Shown here one piece after another: positions 1-8,255 of a DNA stretch of 55,871 bases. The first letter of the stretch is position 1. Every line of letters begins with the position of its first letter. Made by a program: the position numbers and the translations under genes. The notes under the pieces were generated by a model. The model saw only the letters and a list, made by a program, of their open reading frames with translations, did no database searches and had not been told where the DNA came from. This DNA comes from Achromobacter insuavis (GTDB taxonomy: Bacteria > Pseudomonadota > Gammaproteobacteria > Burkholderiales > Burkholderiaceae_B), in the NCBI RefSeq assembly GCF_902859645.1, contig NZ_CADIJR010000045.1:1-55871 (forward strand). Reading direction: 5' to 3'.

Positions 1-334
1 CGCCGCCCAGGGGCGCGGCGGCCGAAGGCGCGGTCGGCACGGGCGGCTGCGCGCGCACGGGCGCCACCGGCATGCGCGGGGTGGTGCCTTGCGTGGGCAA
101 TTCGAACAGGACCTGTACCGGACGCTCGAACCACTCCGCGGCCAACGCTTCGATCTGGTGGGAGAAGTTCTTGCGCACCCAGTCCAGCTTGAACCGGTTG
201 GGGGCGGCAACGCGCAGCACCGCCTGCGTTTCGTCATACGCAAGCGGGACCAGCGGTCGTATCCACGCGCTGATTTGTTGGGGGGGGAGTTCCTGCTCAA
301 GACGACTGACGCAGGTCTGCCAGAATTCTTTCAT
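1..334 (-). CDS. dnaA: Chromosomal replication initiator DnaA, N-terminal part
   Basis: DnaA binds DnaA boxes at oriC and opens the duplex for DnaB loading. Only the first 111 codons are inside the window; the gene continues past the left edge. The protein begins MKEFWQTCVSRLEQELP and contains the domain I motif around FSHQIEALAAEWF, followed by the Pro/Ala-rich domain II linker. The ATG at 332-334 is the family's usual start. It is divergent from rpmH, the classical betaproteobacterial arrangement. A perfect DnaA box lies about 45 bp upstream in its promoter, which suggests autoregulation. Confidence 0.95.
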   Translation of the reverse strand, partial: MKEFWQTCVSRLEQELPPQQISAWIRPLVPLAYDETQAVLRVAAPNRFKLDWVRKNFSHQIEALAAEWFERPVQVLFELPTQGTTPRMPVAPVRAQPPVPTAPSAAAPLGG

Positions 335-355
335 GTCGCTCTTATTCAAACCTCG

Positions 356-387
356 ATTCTACCTTGCCTGGGCACGGGTTATCCACA
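356..387 (-). promoter_or_regulatory. Putative dnaA promoter overlapped by a DnaA box
   Basis: On the minus strand TAGAAT at 361-356 is a good -10 hexamer about 20 bp before the dnaA ATG. The perfect DnaA box TTATCCACA (plus strand, 379-387) falls where the -35 would be, 17 bp upstream. The sequence shows the overlap; autorepression by DnaA is inferred from known dnaA genes. Confidence 0.45.
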
Positions 388-427
388 GGGTAGGGCATGA
401 GCGTGCACAACCCGCCCCCTTAACTGT

Positions 428-456
428 TTGACAAGACAGGGAAAACTTGCTGAAAT
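428..456 (+). promoter_or_regulatory. Possible rpmH-rnpA promoter
   Basis: TTGACA at 428-433 is followed after 17 bp by TGAAAT at 451-456. This would give a leader of nearly 300 nt before rpmH, so a nearer promoter is possible. The remaining dnaA-rpmH gap (457-748) shows no other clear element; the GTTACAC-like words near 529-537 are not strong DnaA boxes. Confidence 0.3.
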
Positions 457-748
457 GGTGGGCTTTTCCGAATTCTGTCTGTCAGAAGGTTTCGCAGAAG
501 GCCCAGGTTCACACGGGTAATAGGGTAATGGTTACACTTACCCCGCCCCCGGAACTGTGCCTTGCTGAATAGGTCGCCCGGGTATTGCCCGGACCAGAGC
601 CCCGTCTACAAGCCTGTCTTTGCCAGTGAATCCGCATGTCATGTGCGAATTCGCAGCGAGGCGCTTACTAGATACCCGCTACCGGATTTGCGACCAGGAA
701 CCCTCCGGGCAGGTCCCTTCTGACTTTTGTTCTTTTTGTGGATCGTCC

Positions 749-883
749 ATGAAACGCACCTACCAACCTTCCGTTACCCGCCGCAAGCGCACCCATGGTT
801 TCCGCGTGCGCATGAAGACCCGCGCTGGCCGCGCCATCCTGAACGCTCGCCGCGCCAAGGGCCGCAAGCGTCTGGCTGTCTAA
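749..883 (+). CDS. rpmH: 50S ribosomal protein L34
   Basis: L34 is a small, very basic protein of the large ribosomal subunit. The 44-residue product begins [18 protein letters not shown] and ends [11 protein letters not shown], matching the family over its full length. A longer frame opens at 620, but the ATG at 749 gives the canonical N-terminus. It is the first gene of rpmH-rnpA-yidD-yidC, divergent from dnaA; rnpA begins 44 bp downstream. Confidence 0.97.
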   Translation: MKRTYQPSVTRRKRTHGFRVRMKTRAGRAILNARRAKGRKRLAV

Positions 884-927
884 GTCTCGCTTCTTGCGCA
901 GACACCCGACCCGCTGACCCGCAGTCC

Positions 928-1299
928 ATGCCGCGCGCCACGCTTCCGCCGGAGGCGCGGCTGCATCGCCCCTCCGAGTTCGCCGCCGCCCTCAAAGGCC
1001 GGCGTCTGGCCCGAGGGGCGTTTTTCGTTGTGAGCGCCGCTTCCAACGATCTGCCTCCCGGTCAGGACGCCTGTGCCCGGCTGGGCCTGGTGATCGCCAA
1101 GCGCTTCGCCGCCCACGCCACCACGCGCAACGCCCTCAAGCGGGTCATCCGCGAAGCGTTCCGCCACCGGCGCCTGGGATTGCCGGCGAAAGACTACGTC
1201 GTGCGACTGCACAGCAAGGTCACGCCCGCCACGCTCACCGCGCTGAAACAGGCGGCCCGGGCCGAAGCGGACGCTCACTTCGAGCGGATCGCGCGATGA
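928..1299 (+). CDS. rnpA: Ribonuclease P protein component
   Basis: RnpA is the protein subunit of RNase P and helps the catalytic RNA process tRNA 5' ends. The 123-residue basic protein carries the RNR signature, visible as [16 protein letters not shown] in the middle. The frame is open further upstream through rpmH. The ATG at 928 gives [18 protein letters not shown], the usual start for the family in this group, and avoids overlap with rpmH. Its stop overlaps the yidD start by 4 bp (ATGA), implying translational coupling. Confidence 0.95.
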   Translation: MPRATLPPEARLHRPSEFAAALKGRRLARGAFFVVSAASNDLPPGQDACARLGLVIAKRFAAHATTRNALKRVIREAFRHRRLGLPAKDYVVRLHSKVTPATLTALKQAARAEADAHFERIAR

Positions 1300-1619
1300 A
1301 CGGGCCATCCCCCCGGCAGGCAGGCCGTCCGCGACGCGGGCGTTCCGTGGGGGCCGCATTACTCATTGCCCCGATCCGGTTCTACAGGTTTTTCCTGAGT
1401 CCCTGGATCGGCCGGCAATGCCGCTTCACCCCGACCTGCTCGGCGTACGCGATCGAGGCGATCGAACGCCACGGTCCCTGGCGCGGCTTCTGGTTGATGC
1501 TGCGACGCATCGGCCGCTGCCACCCCTGGTCGCCCGGCGGCTGGGACCCGGTTCCGCCGTCCAAGGGAACCAACCGCGGGGCCTGCTGCTCCCATGGGCA
1601 CCGCACCGAGCATGATTGA
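1296..1619 (+). CDS. yidD: Membrane protein insertion efficiency factor YidD
   Basis: YidD is a small peripheral inner-membrane protein thought to assist YidC-dependent insertion. The 107-residue product has the diagnostic Cys-rich core: [18 protein letters not shown], then [11 protein letters not shown] and [17 protein letters not shown]. The N-terminus has an Arg-rich extension and the C-terminus a short Cys/His tail ([13 protein letters not shown]). The ATG overlaps the rnpA stop and yidC starts 48 bp after the stop, so it is embedded in the rnpA-yidC operon. Confidence 0.93.
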   Translation: MNGPSPRQAGRPRRGRSVGAALLIAPIRFYRFFLSPWIGRQCRFTPTCSAYAIEAIERHGPWRGFWLMLRRIGRCHPWSPGGWDPVPPSKGTNRGACCSHGHRTEHD

Positions 1620-1667
1620 CGCTAAACTGGCGGGCTTTGCTGGCCCGTATTCACTTCAGTAGGCACC

Positions 1668-3344
1668 ATGGATATCCGACGAACCGTCCTCTGGATGATT
1701 TTCTCCTTCTCGCTGTTGCTCCTCTGGAACAACTGGCAGATCCATAACGGCAAACCGTCGCTGTTCGGGGCCCCCACGCCCACGGCCAGCACGCCCGCCA
1801 CCGACACGCCGGCCGCCGCGAACAACGCGACGCCCTCGGTGCCCAATGCGCCGCCCGCGACCGCCACCGCCACGCCTTCGGCCGTGCCTGGCGCCGCCAC
1901 GCCGGTGCCGACGCGCTCGGAAGAAGTGGTCATCACCACCGACGTGCTGCGCCTGACCTTCGACACGCTGGGCGCCCAACTGGTGCGCGCCGAGCTGCTG
2001 AAGTACCCGGCCACCGGCCAGCCCGACAAGCCCACCGTGCTGCTGGACCGCAGCGCGGGCCTGACCTACATCGCCCAGACCGGCGTGATCGGCGGCAGCT
2101 TCCCCACCCACCAGACCCCGTTCCGCGTGGTCTCGACCGAGCGCCAGCTGACCGGCGACAGCCTGGTGGTGGCGTTCGAAGCCGAATCCGGCGGCGTCAA
2201 GGTCACCAAGACCTTCACGCTGCATCGCGGCCGCTATGACATCGACGTGCGCCACGACCTGGCCAACGTCGGCGCCGCCCCCGTGACGCCGGCGCTGTAC
2301 CTGCAGCTCGAGCGCGACGGCAACGATCCGGCCGACACCTCCAGCTTCTATCACACGTTCACCGGCATGGCCGTCTACTCGGAACAGGACAAGTTCCAGA
2401 AGATGACCTTCGCCGACATCGAGAAGAAGAAGGCCAACTACATCAAGCAGGCCGACAACGGCTGGATCGCCGTGGTGCAGCACTACTTCGCCACCGCCTG
2501 GGTGCCGCCGCAAGGCAAGCCGCGCAACAACGAAGTGCTGGAAGTCCAGAAGAACGTCTACGCCGCCCGCACCATCGAAGCCGTCGGCGAGATCGCCCCG
2601 GGCGCCGCCGCCCGCGTCGATTCGCACCTGTGGGTCGGTCCGCAGGACCAGAAGGCCATGGCGGCGCTCGCCCCCGGCCTGGAACTGGTGGTCGACTACG
2701 GCTGGCTGACCATCATCGCCAAGCCGCTGTTCACGCTGATGACCTGGCTGCATTCCATCCTGGGCAACTGGGGCTGGACCATCGTCGCCCTGACCGTGCT
2801 GATCAAGGCGCTGTTCTACCCCCTGGCCGCCGCCAGCTACCGCTCCATGGCCCGCATGAAGCAGGTCGCCCCGCGCCTGCAGGCCCTGAAGGAAAAGTAC
2901 GGCGACGACAAGCAGAAGCTCAACGCGGCCATGATGGAGATGTACCGCACCGAGAAGATCAACCCGCTGGGCGGCTGCCTGCCGATGGTGGTGCAGATCC
3001 CGGTGTTCATCTCGCTGTACTGGGTGCTGCTGGCCAGCGTCGAAATGCGCGGCGCGCCGTGGATCCTGTGGGTGCACGACCTGTCGATCCGCGACCCGTT
3101 CTTCATTCTGCCCGCCATCATGATGGCCACCATGTTCCTGCAGATCAAACTGAACCCGACGCCCCCGGACCCCGTCCAGGCCAAGGTCATGATGATCATG
3201 CCGCTGGTGTTCGGCGGGATGATGTTCTTCTTCCCGGCCGGCCTGGTGCTCTACTGGTGCGTCAACAACACCTTGTCGATCGCCCAGCAGTGGTCCATCA
3301 CCCGCGCCATGCAGCGCAAGACGGAAGCCGCGGCCAACCGCTGA
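1668..3344 (+). CDS. yidC: Membrane protein insertase YidC
   Basis: YidC inserts and folds inner-membrane proteins, alone or with SecYEG. The 558-residue protein has the Gram-negative layout. There is an N-terminal anchor (about residues 6-20, VLWMIFSFSLLLLW), a Pro/Ala/Thr-rich linker, and a large periplasmic domain (about 80-350). The conserved C-terminal hydrophobic core begins near LTIIAKPLFTLMTWLHS and includes the YRTEKINPLGGCLPM segment, ending with basic residues. Length and order are normal. A strong hairpin terminator follows. Confidence 0.96.
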   Translation: MDIRRTVLWMIFSFSLLLLWNNWQIHNGKPSLFGAPTPTASTPATDTPAAANNATPSVPNAPPATATATPSAVPGAATPVPTRSEEVVITTDVLRLTFDTLGAQLVRAELLKYPATGQPDKPTVLLDRSAGLTYIAQTGVIGGSFPTHQTPFRVVSTERQLTGDSLVVAFEAESGGVKVTKTFTLHRGRYDIDVRHDLANVGAAPVTPALYLQLERDGNDPADTSSFYHTFTGMAVYSEQDKFQKMTFADIEKKKANYIKQADNGWIAVVQHYFATAWVPPQGKPRNNEVLEVQKNVYAARTIEAVGEIAPGAAARVDSHLWVGPQDQKAMAALAPGLELVVDYGWLTIIAKPLFTLMTWLHSILGNWGWTIVALTVLIKALFYPLAAASYRSMARMKQVAPRLQALKEKYGDDKQKLNAAMMEMYRTEKINPLGGCLPMVVQIPVFISLYWVLLASVEMRGAPWILWVHDLSIRDPFFILPAIMMATMFLQIKLNPTPPDPVQAKVMMIMPLVFGGMMFFFPAGLVLYWCVNNTLSIAQQWSITRAMQRKTEAAANR

Positions 3345-3365
3345 TTCCCGCTCGCGCCATGAAAA

Positions 3366-3392
3366 GCCGGCCCCCAGGGGCCGGTTTTTTTT
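3366..3392 (+). terminator. Rho-independent terminator after yidC
   Basis: The arms GCCGGCCC and GGGCCGG form a short-loop GC hairpin followed by eight consecutive Ts. It sits 20-48 bp after the yidC stop. Confidence 0.85.
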
Positions 3393-3443
3393 CGTCCAGG
3401 TTCCACGTTGGTTTGACGGCGATGCGCGTCAAGTCGCCCTGAC

Positions 3444-3482
3444 GATAGTTATTTTCAATCAAATTTGGTAGCTCAATCAACT
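3444..3482 (+). promoter_or_regulatory. Candidate OxyR-binding site upstream of katA
   Basis: GATAG at 3444-3448 and CAATC at 3456-3460 form an inverted pair separated by 7 bp, close to the OxyR dimer half of ATAG-N7-CTAT. A weaker second pair (GGTAG...AATCA) continues to about 3482. The site is in an AT-rich patch about 150 bp before katA, a gene commonly controlled by OxyR. Binding is inferred. Confidence 0.4.
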
Positions 3483-3611
3483 TCACAACGAAAAAATTGA
3501 CCCCTATGATGTGTCGGAGATATCCCCCGGCCGGCAATGTCCGGGACGGTGTCCGATCACGCAGCGTGGCCCAGGCGCCGCGCATTCCAGGAATTACGTA
3601 GGGAGTGAGCC

Positions 3612-5057
3612 ATGACCGACAAGAAGCATCTGACCACCGCCTCCGGGGCGCCGGTGGCCGACAACAACAACACCTTGACCGCCGGCCCGCGCGGTCCGGC
3701 GCTGTTGCAGGACTTCTGGCTGATAGAGAAACTCGCCCATTTCGACCGTGAACGCATCCCCGAACGCGTGGTGCATGCCAAGGGCTCGGGCGCCTATGGC
3801 ACCTTCACCGTCACCCACGACATCACCCAATACACCCGCGCCAGCATCTTCTCCAAGGTCGGCAAGCAGACCCCGCTGTTCCTGCGCTTTTCGACCGTGG
3901 CTGGCGAACGCGGCGCGGCCGACGCCGAACGCGACGTGCGCGGCTTCGCCATCAAGTTCTACACCGACGAAGGCAACTGGGACCTGGTCGGCAACAACAC
4001 CCCGGTGTTCTTCATCCGCGATCCGCTCAAGTTCCCCGACTTCATCCACACCCAGAAGCGCGATCCCAAGACCAACCTGCGCAGCGCCACCGCGGCCTGG
4101 GATTTCTGGTCGCTCAGCCCCGAATCGCTGCACCAGGTCACCATCCTGATGAGCGACCGCGGCATTCCGGCCAACCTGCGCCAGCAGCATGGCTTCGGCT
4201 CGCACACCTTCAGCTTCGTCAATGCCGGCGGTGAACGCTTCTATGTGAAGTTCCACTTCAAGTCGCAGCAGGGCATCGCCTGTCTGAGCGACGAGGAAGC
4301 GGCGCAGGTCGTGGCCCACGACCGCGAAAGCTCGCAGCGTGACCTGTTCGACAACATCGAGCAGGGCAACTTCCCGAAGTGGACGCTGAAGGTGCAGATC
4401 ATGCCCGCGGCCGACGCCGAGACCTATCACATCAACCCGTTCGACCTGACCAAGGTGTGGCCGCACGGCGACTACCCGCTGATCGAAGTAGGCGTGCTGG
4501 AACTGAACAAGAACCCGGAGAACTACTTCGCCGAGGTCGAGCAGGCCGCCTTCACGCCCGCCAACGTGGTGCCCGGCATCGACTTCTCGCCGGACAAGAT
4601 GCTGCAGGGCCGGCTGTTCTCGTACGGCGACACGCACCGCTACCGCCTGGGCATCAACCACCACCAGATCCCGGTGAACGCGCCGCGCTGCCCGTTCCAC
4701 AGCTATCACCGCGATGGCGCGGCGCGCGTGGACGGCAATGCCGGCGGCACGCTCAACTACGAGCCCAACAGCGCGGGTGAATGGAAGGAAACCCCGTCGG
4801 CCGGCGAACCGCCGCTGCCGCTGGACGGCCAGGCCGCCGCGCGCTGGAACCACCGCGTCGATGACGACTACTACTCGCAGCCGGGCGCCTTGTTCCGCCT
4901 GATGACGCCGGCGCAGCAGGAACTGCTGTTCGGCAACATCGGCCGCCACATGGCGAGCGTGCCCGAGGAAATCCAGCGCCGCCAGCTGGAACACTTCCGC
5001 AAGGCCGATCCGGCCTACGCGGCGGGCGTGGCCAAGGCGCTGGGCCTGAAGCTGTAG
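3612..5057 (+). CDS. katA: Monofunctional haem catalase (small-subunit type)
   Basis: It dismutates hydrogen peroxide to water and oxygen. The 481-residue length fits small-subunit catalases. The distal His is H55 in [13 protein letters not shown], the distal Asn is N128 in VGNNTPVFF, and the proximal haem-ligand Tyr is Y338 in [14 protein letters not shown]. No signal peptide is seen, so it is probably cytoplasmic. An RBS-like GGGAGTG lies upstream of the ATG. It is monocistronic, with its own promoter gap carrying an OxyR-like site and its own terminator. It resembles Bordetella KatA throughout. Confidence 0.95.
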   Translation: MTDKKHLTTASGAPVADNNNTLTAGPRGPALLQDFWLIEKLAHFDRERIPERVVHAKGSGAYGTFTVTHDITQYTRASIFSKVGKQTPLFLRFSTVAGERGAADAERDVRGFAIKFYTDEGNWDLVGNNTPVFFIRDPLKFPDFIHTQKRDPKTNLRSATAAWDFWSLSPESLHQVTILMSDRGIPANLRQQHGFGSHTFSFVNAGGERFYVKFHFKSQQGIACLSDEEAAQVVAHDRESSQRDLFDNIEQGNFPKWTLKVQIMPAADAETYHINPFDLTKVWPHGDYPLIEVGVLELNKNPENYFAEVEQAAFTPANVVPGIDFSPDKMLQGRLFSYGDTHRYRLGINHHQIPVNAPRCPFHSYHRDGAARVDGNAGGTLNYEPNSAGEWKETPSAGEPPLPLDGQAAARWNHRVDDDYYSQPGALFRLMTPAQQELLFGNIGRHMASVPEEIQRRQLEHFRKADPAYAAGVAKALGLKL

Positions 5058-5095
5058 GCGCGGCATTCGCGCGCGGCAGGCGCCGCGCGGCGCGT

Positions 5096-5127
5096 ATCGG
5101 GCGGCCCATGGGGCCGCCCGATTTCTT
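5096..5127 (+). terminator. Rho-independent terminator after katA
   Basis: Near-perfect 11-12 bp arms ATCGGGCGGCC and GGCCGCCCGAT, followed by TTTCTTT. It lies 39 bp after the katA stop. The structure is symmetrical but T-rich only on the plus strand. Confidence 0.8.
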
Positions 5128-5221
5128 TCCGCCGCTATTTTTTGGCTGTTTTTACGGCTGGTTTCGCGTCCACGCCTGCGCGTTCCGCCTGCGTTTTGCT
5201 CCGAAAACCACCGCAAGCGAC

Positions 5222-5337
5222 TTTTCCACAACAAGGCCGAAAAAAGTTATCCCCATTCGTCCACAGCCAATTCACAGGCAATCCACAGGAATTCCACAGG
5301 CGCTGTGGATAGTGTTATCCGCGGAAGCTGTGGAAAA
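5222..5337. repeat. Phased DnaA-box-like array in a convergent gap
   Basis: Four direct copies of (C/T)CACAG start at 5261, 5272, 5283 and 5294, exactly 11 bp apart. They are flanked by TTTTCCACA (5222), TTATCCCCA (5247), the inverted box TGTGGATAG (5304), a TTATCC word (5315) and inverted TGTGGAAAA (5329). The gap lies between the 3' ends of katA and the cysteine-synthase-like gene, so it is not an obvious promoter. DnaA binding is inferred from resemblance to DnaA boxes. Confidence 0.6.
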
Positions 5338-5345
5338 CCCGCTTG

Positions 5346-6272
5346 CTAGTATTTCAGGCCCGTATCGCACAGCACCGTGGCCACCGTCGCGTCCGCGGGC
5401 AGCCGGCCCGAGCGCAACAGCTTGGCGGCCGCGCACGCGTTGGCGGCGGCGGAATAGCCCACGTACAGCCCCTCCCGCACGGCCAGCAGGCGACGCCATT
5501 GCTGCGCCTCGTCGTCGGTGACCGCGATGCTCAGGTCCATCAGGGACGGATCCCAGTGCGGCGGCACCGCGCCGTAGCTGGTGCCCTGGATCAGGTGACG
5601 CGCCTTGGTCACCGGTTCCCCCGCCAGCACCTCGCAGCCCAGCGGCTCGACGGCCGCGCACAACGTCGCGGCGCTCGCCGCCTTGAGCGCGCGCGCCACG
5701 CCCATGAAGGTGCAGCCGGTGCCGACGGCCGCGACCCAGCCGTCCACGGGGGCGCCGACCTGTTCCAGGATTTCGCGGCCGGTGCCGGTTTCGTGCGCGG
5801 CGATGCATTCGACGGCATTGAACTGGTCGACGTAGAAACCGCCGCGTTCGCGCGCCAGCGCGGCCGCCACCCGGGCCGCCGCCTCGACGTCGGCGCCGGT
5901 GACCTGCCCGGGGGCGCCATCGACCTGCGGCACCAGCACCACCTCGGCGCCCAGGCCTTCCAGCATGCGGGCGCGGGCGGGGCTGTTGCCCGCGGACATG
6001 GTGACCACCAGCGGATGCCCCAGCGCGGCGCAGGCCACGGCCAGGCCCGCCCCCATGTTGCCGCTGGTCATCTCGATCACCGGCATGCCGGGCGCCAGGC
6101 GGCCGTCGGCGCGCGCGGCCAGCAGGATGGCCTTGGCGGCGCGATCCTTGACGCTGCCGCCCGGTTGCAGGAATTCGGCCTTGGCCACGATGCGGCCGGG
6201 GCCGTCGTGCACGCGGCTCAGCGCGATCAGGGGGGTGTTGCCGATGAGTTCGATCGAGGAAGCGGCCAGCAT
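5346..6272 (-). CDS. PLP-dependent cysteine synthase family protein
   Basis: This is a fold-type II PLP enzyme related to O-acetylserine sulfhydrylase CysK/CysM. The 308-residue product from ATG 6272 opens MLAASSIELIGNTPL, the family's N-terminal motif. The Schiff-base lysine is K42 in PGGSVKDRAAKA, the substrate loop is MTSGNMGAG, and the phosphate-binding loop appears as GTGCTFMG, where CysK/CysM usually have GTGGT. The frame is open to 6374, but the extra residues look unlike the family. The true substrate is uncertain; cystathionine-beta-synthase-like or other beta-replacement enzymes remain possible. Confidence 0.8.
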   Translation of the reverse strand: MLAASSIELIGNTPLIALSRVHDGPGRIVAKAEFLQPGGSVKDRAAKAILLAARADGRLAPGMPVIEMTSGNMGAGLAVACAALGHPLVVTMSAGNSPARARMLEGLGAEVVLVPQVDGAPGQVTGADVEAAARVAAALARERGGFYVDQFNAVECIAAHETGTGREILEQVGAPVDGWVAAVGTGCTFMGVARALKAASAATLCAAVEPLGCEVLAGEPVTKARHLIQGTSYGAVPPHWDPSLMDLSIAVTDDEAQQWRRLLAVREGLYVGYSAAANACAAAKLLRSGRLPADATVATVLCDTGLKY

Positions 6273-6413
6273 AAGGGTTCCGGAGGACACATCCGGGGCG
6301 CCGTGGACGGCCGGATGAAGAAGGGACGGGCGGTCCATTGTAGAGAGGAGGGCAGTGTGCCCGGCGCCGCACACCGCAGCGGCGCATCGACGAATTTCCT
6401 TTCATGCGATATC

Positions 6414-6432
6414 AATAATGATTACTATTTAT
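6414..6432. promoter_or_regulatory. Candidate Fur box upstream of the ECF sigma gene
   Basis: AATAATGATTACTATTTAT matches the 19-bp Fur consensus at about 12 positions, including the block ATAATGAT. It covers the in-frame ATG at 6418. That favours the GTG at 6490 as the sigma factor start and places the box in the promoter. Iron repression is inferred. Confidence 0.55.
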
Positions 6433-6489
6433 CGCCAATGCGCCCCCCTTGGGCGTCTGCCCCAGCCTCCACCGCCACCGAATCGAACC

Positions 6490-7044
6490 GTGAATCCGCA
6501 GGGATATCTTTCCACGCCCTCCATCGAGACCCTCTACCACGAGCATCACGGCTGGCTGCGCGGATGGTTGCAGCGGCGCCTGGGCAACGCGGCCGATGCC
6601 GCGGACCTGGCGCACGACGCCTTCCTGCGGCTTATCCACAAGCCGGCGCCGCGCGGCTTCGGCAGTCCGGGCGAGGCCCGCGCCTATCTGCGCAGCATGG
6701 CGCAGGGCATGTGCATCAACCTGTGGCATCGGCGCGAGATCGAGCAGGCCTGGCTCGACACGCTGGCGGCGCGGCCCGAGGCCTGCGCGCCGTCCACCGA
6801 GCGCCAGGCGATCGTGCTGGAGGCGCTGCAGGAGATCGGCGCGCTGTTGCGCGACCTGCCGCCCAAGGCTGCCCAGGCCTTCCTGATGGCCGCGGTGTGC
6901 GAGGTCCCGAGCGCCGACGTCGCCGCCGAACTCCACATCTCGCCGCGCATGGTGCGCAAGTACGTGGCCCAGGTCATGCTGCGCTGCATGCTGACCGAGG
7001 CGGCCGCCACCGCCAGCGCGCTGCGGGATCCGACCTTCGCCTGA
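6490..7044 (+). CDS. ECF sigma factor, FecI type
   Basis: FecI-type sigma factors direct transcription of a TonB-dependent receptor gene when a FecR partner signals that ligand is bound. From GTG 6490 the product is 184 residues, the normal size. Region 2 is visible as TLYHEHHGWLRGWLQRRLG and AADLAHDAFLRL. Region 4 is visible as LRDLPPKAAQAFLMA with the helix AAELHISPRMVRKYVAQ. The frame is open to 6355, but the earlier ATG lies within a Fur-like box. The fecR-like gene begins 5 bp after the stop. A perfect DnaA box lies within the gene at 6632. Confidence 0.88.
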   Translation: MNPQGYLSTPSIETLYHEHHGWLRGWLQRRLGNAADAADLAHDAFLRLIHKPAPRGFGSPGEARAYLRSMAQGMCINLWHRREIEQAWLDTLAARPEACAPSTERQAIVLEALQEIGALLRDLPPKAAQAFLMAAVCEVPSADVAAELHISPRMVRKYVAQVMLRCMLTEAAATASALRDPTFA

Positions 7045-7049
7045 CCCAT

Positions 7050-8093
7050 ATGGCCGCCATCCCCCTGATCCCCGCGCCAGGACCGGACGCGCGCCAGGCC
7101 CGCGCCAATCCGCCGCACCATGTCATGGAGCAGGCCGCCGAGTGGTATGCACTGCTGATCTCCGGCGACGCGGTCGCGGCCGACCGGCAACGCTGGCTGG
7201 CCTGGCTCGATGCCGATGCCAGTCACCGCCAGGCCTGGGCCTACGTCGAACAGGTCAGCCAGCGCATCCTCGCGCCCTTGCGCGACACGCCCGACCCGCG
7301 GCTGACCAGCGACAACCTGCACGCCGCCGGCCAGCGCGTCCTGCGGCGCCGGCGCGCCCTGGTCCGCATCGCCTCGCTGGCCGGCGTCGGCGTCTTCGGC
7401 TGGCTGGGCTGGCGCCAGACGCCGCTGGGCCCGCTAGCCGCGGCCTGGAGCGCCGACTACCGCGCGGCCACCGGCGAGATCCGCGCCACCGTGCTGCCCG
7501 ATGGCTCGCGCGTCTGGCTCAACACGGCCAGCGCCTTCAACCGGGACTTCCAGCCCGGGTTGCGCCGCCTGCACCTGGTGGCCGGTGAAATCCTGATCGA
7601 GACGGGGACGGACAAGGACCGCCCGTTCGTGGTCGACACCGCCGAAGGCCGGCTGCGGGCGCTCGGCACGCGCTTCACCGTGCGGCAAGAGGCGGGCGCG
7701 ACGCTGCTGGCGGTCTATCAGGGCGCGGTCGAGATCCGCACCGCGCGAAACGCGCCCCCGACCGTCATCGCGACGGGCCGGCAGGCGCGCTTTACCGCCG
7801 CCGAGGTCGGCTCCGCCACGCGCGCCGATCCGGCGCGCGAAGCCTGGATCCGGGGCGATCTGCTGGCCAACAACCTGACCCTGCGGGAAATCGCCGATGA
7901 ACTGGGCCGCTACACGCTCGGCCATATCGGCGTTGCGCCGCAAGTGGCGCAACGGCGCGTCTTCGGCACGTTCCCGCTGCGCGACGTCGACAGCGCCCTG
8001 GCCCTGCTGGCGCAAGCGGCGCAGGTAAAGGTGCAACGGCCGATGCCATGGTGGACCACGCTGGTGGCGGCCGACGACGCGGCCCCGCGCTGA
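7050..8093 (+). CDS. FecR family anti-sigma/signal transducer
   Basis: FecR spans the inner membrane, holds the ECF sigma factor, and relays contact with the N-terminal domain of the outer-membrane receptor. The 347-residue protein has the N-terminal DUF4880-like segment (EQAAEWYALLISGDAVAADR...WLAWLDADASHRQAW). An Arg-rich stretch and one membrane helix (near RIASLAGVGVFGWLGW) precede the periplasmic FecR domain with LPDGSRVWLNTASAF and LGTRFTVRQE. The ATG at 7050 lies just after the sigma factor stop. A 162-bp gap then separates it from the receptor gene. Confidence 0.9.
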   Translation: MAAIPLIPAPGPDARQARANPPHHVMEQAAEWYALLISGDAVAADRQRWLAWLDADASHRQAWAYVEQVSQRILAPLRDTPDPRLTSDNLHAAGQRVLRRRRALVRIASLAGVGVFGWLGWRQTPLGPLAAAWSADYRAATGEIRATVLPDGSRVWLNTASAFNRDFQPGLRRLHLVAGEILIETGTDKDRPFVVDTAEGRLRALGTRFTVRQEAGATLLAVYQGAVEIRTARNAPPTVIATGRQARFTAAEVGSATRADPAREAWIRGDLLANNLTLREIADELGRYTLGHIGVAPQVAQRRVFGTFPLRDVDSALALLAQAAQVKVQRPMPWWTTLVAADDAAPR

Positions 8094-8255
8094 CATGGGC
8101 GTTACAACTTTTTTGTCGCGTGCGCGGCGCGCCAGGTTCCGTTTGCGGCCGCTCGATTGATTCAGGAAGTGAAAGCGCCATTGCACGCCAGGGCCGGCGG
8201 CCCCGCGATGGCAACGCGCTGACGACACTCTCACTTCCAGCAAGGATCGAACGCC

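Noticed and set aside
620-748. N-terminal extension of the rpmH frame to 620
   Set aside because: L34 is 44-46 residues in all relatives, and the extension lies in the dnaA-rpmH leader.
1656-3077. Long minus-strand frames opposite yidC, katA and many other genes
   Set aside because: Their His/Gly/Arg/Ala-rich sequences are typical antisense shadows of high-GC codon usage, and the opposite strand encodes clear families.
5343-7049. Long open frame upstream of fecR running antisense to the cysteine-synthase-like gene
   Set aside because: A GC-rich shadow frame. The FecR protein begins at 7050, where its family homology starts.
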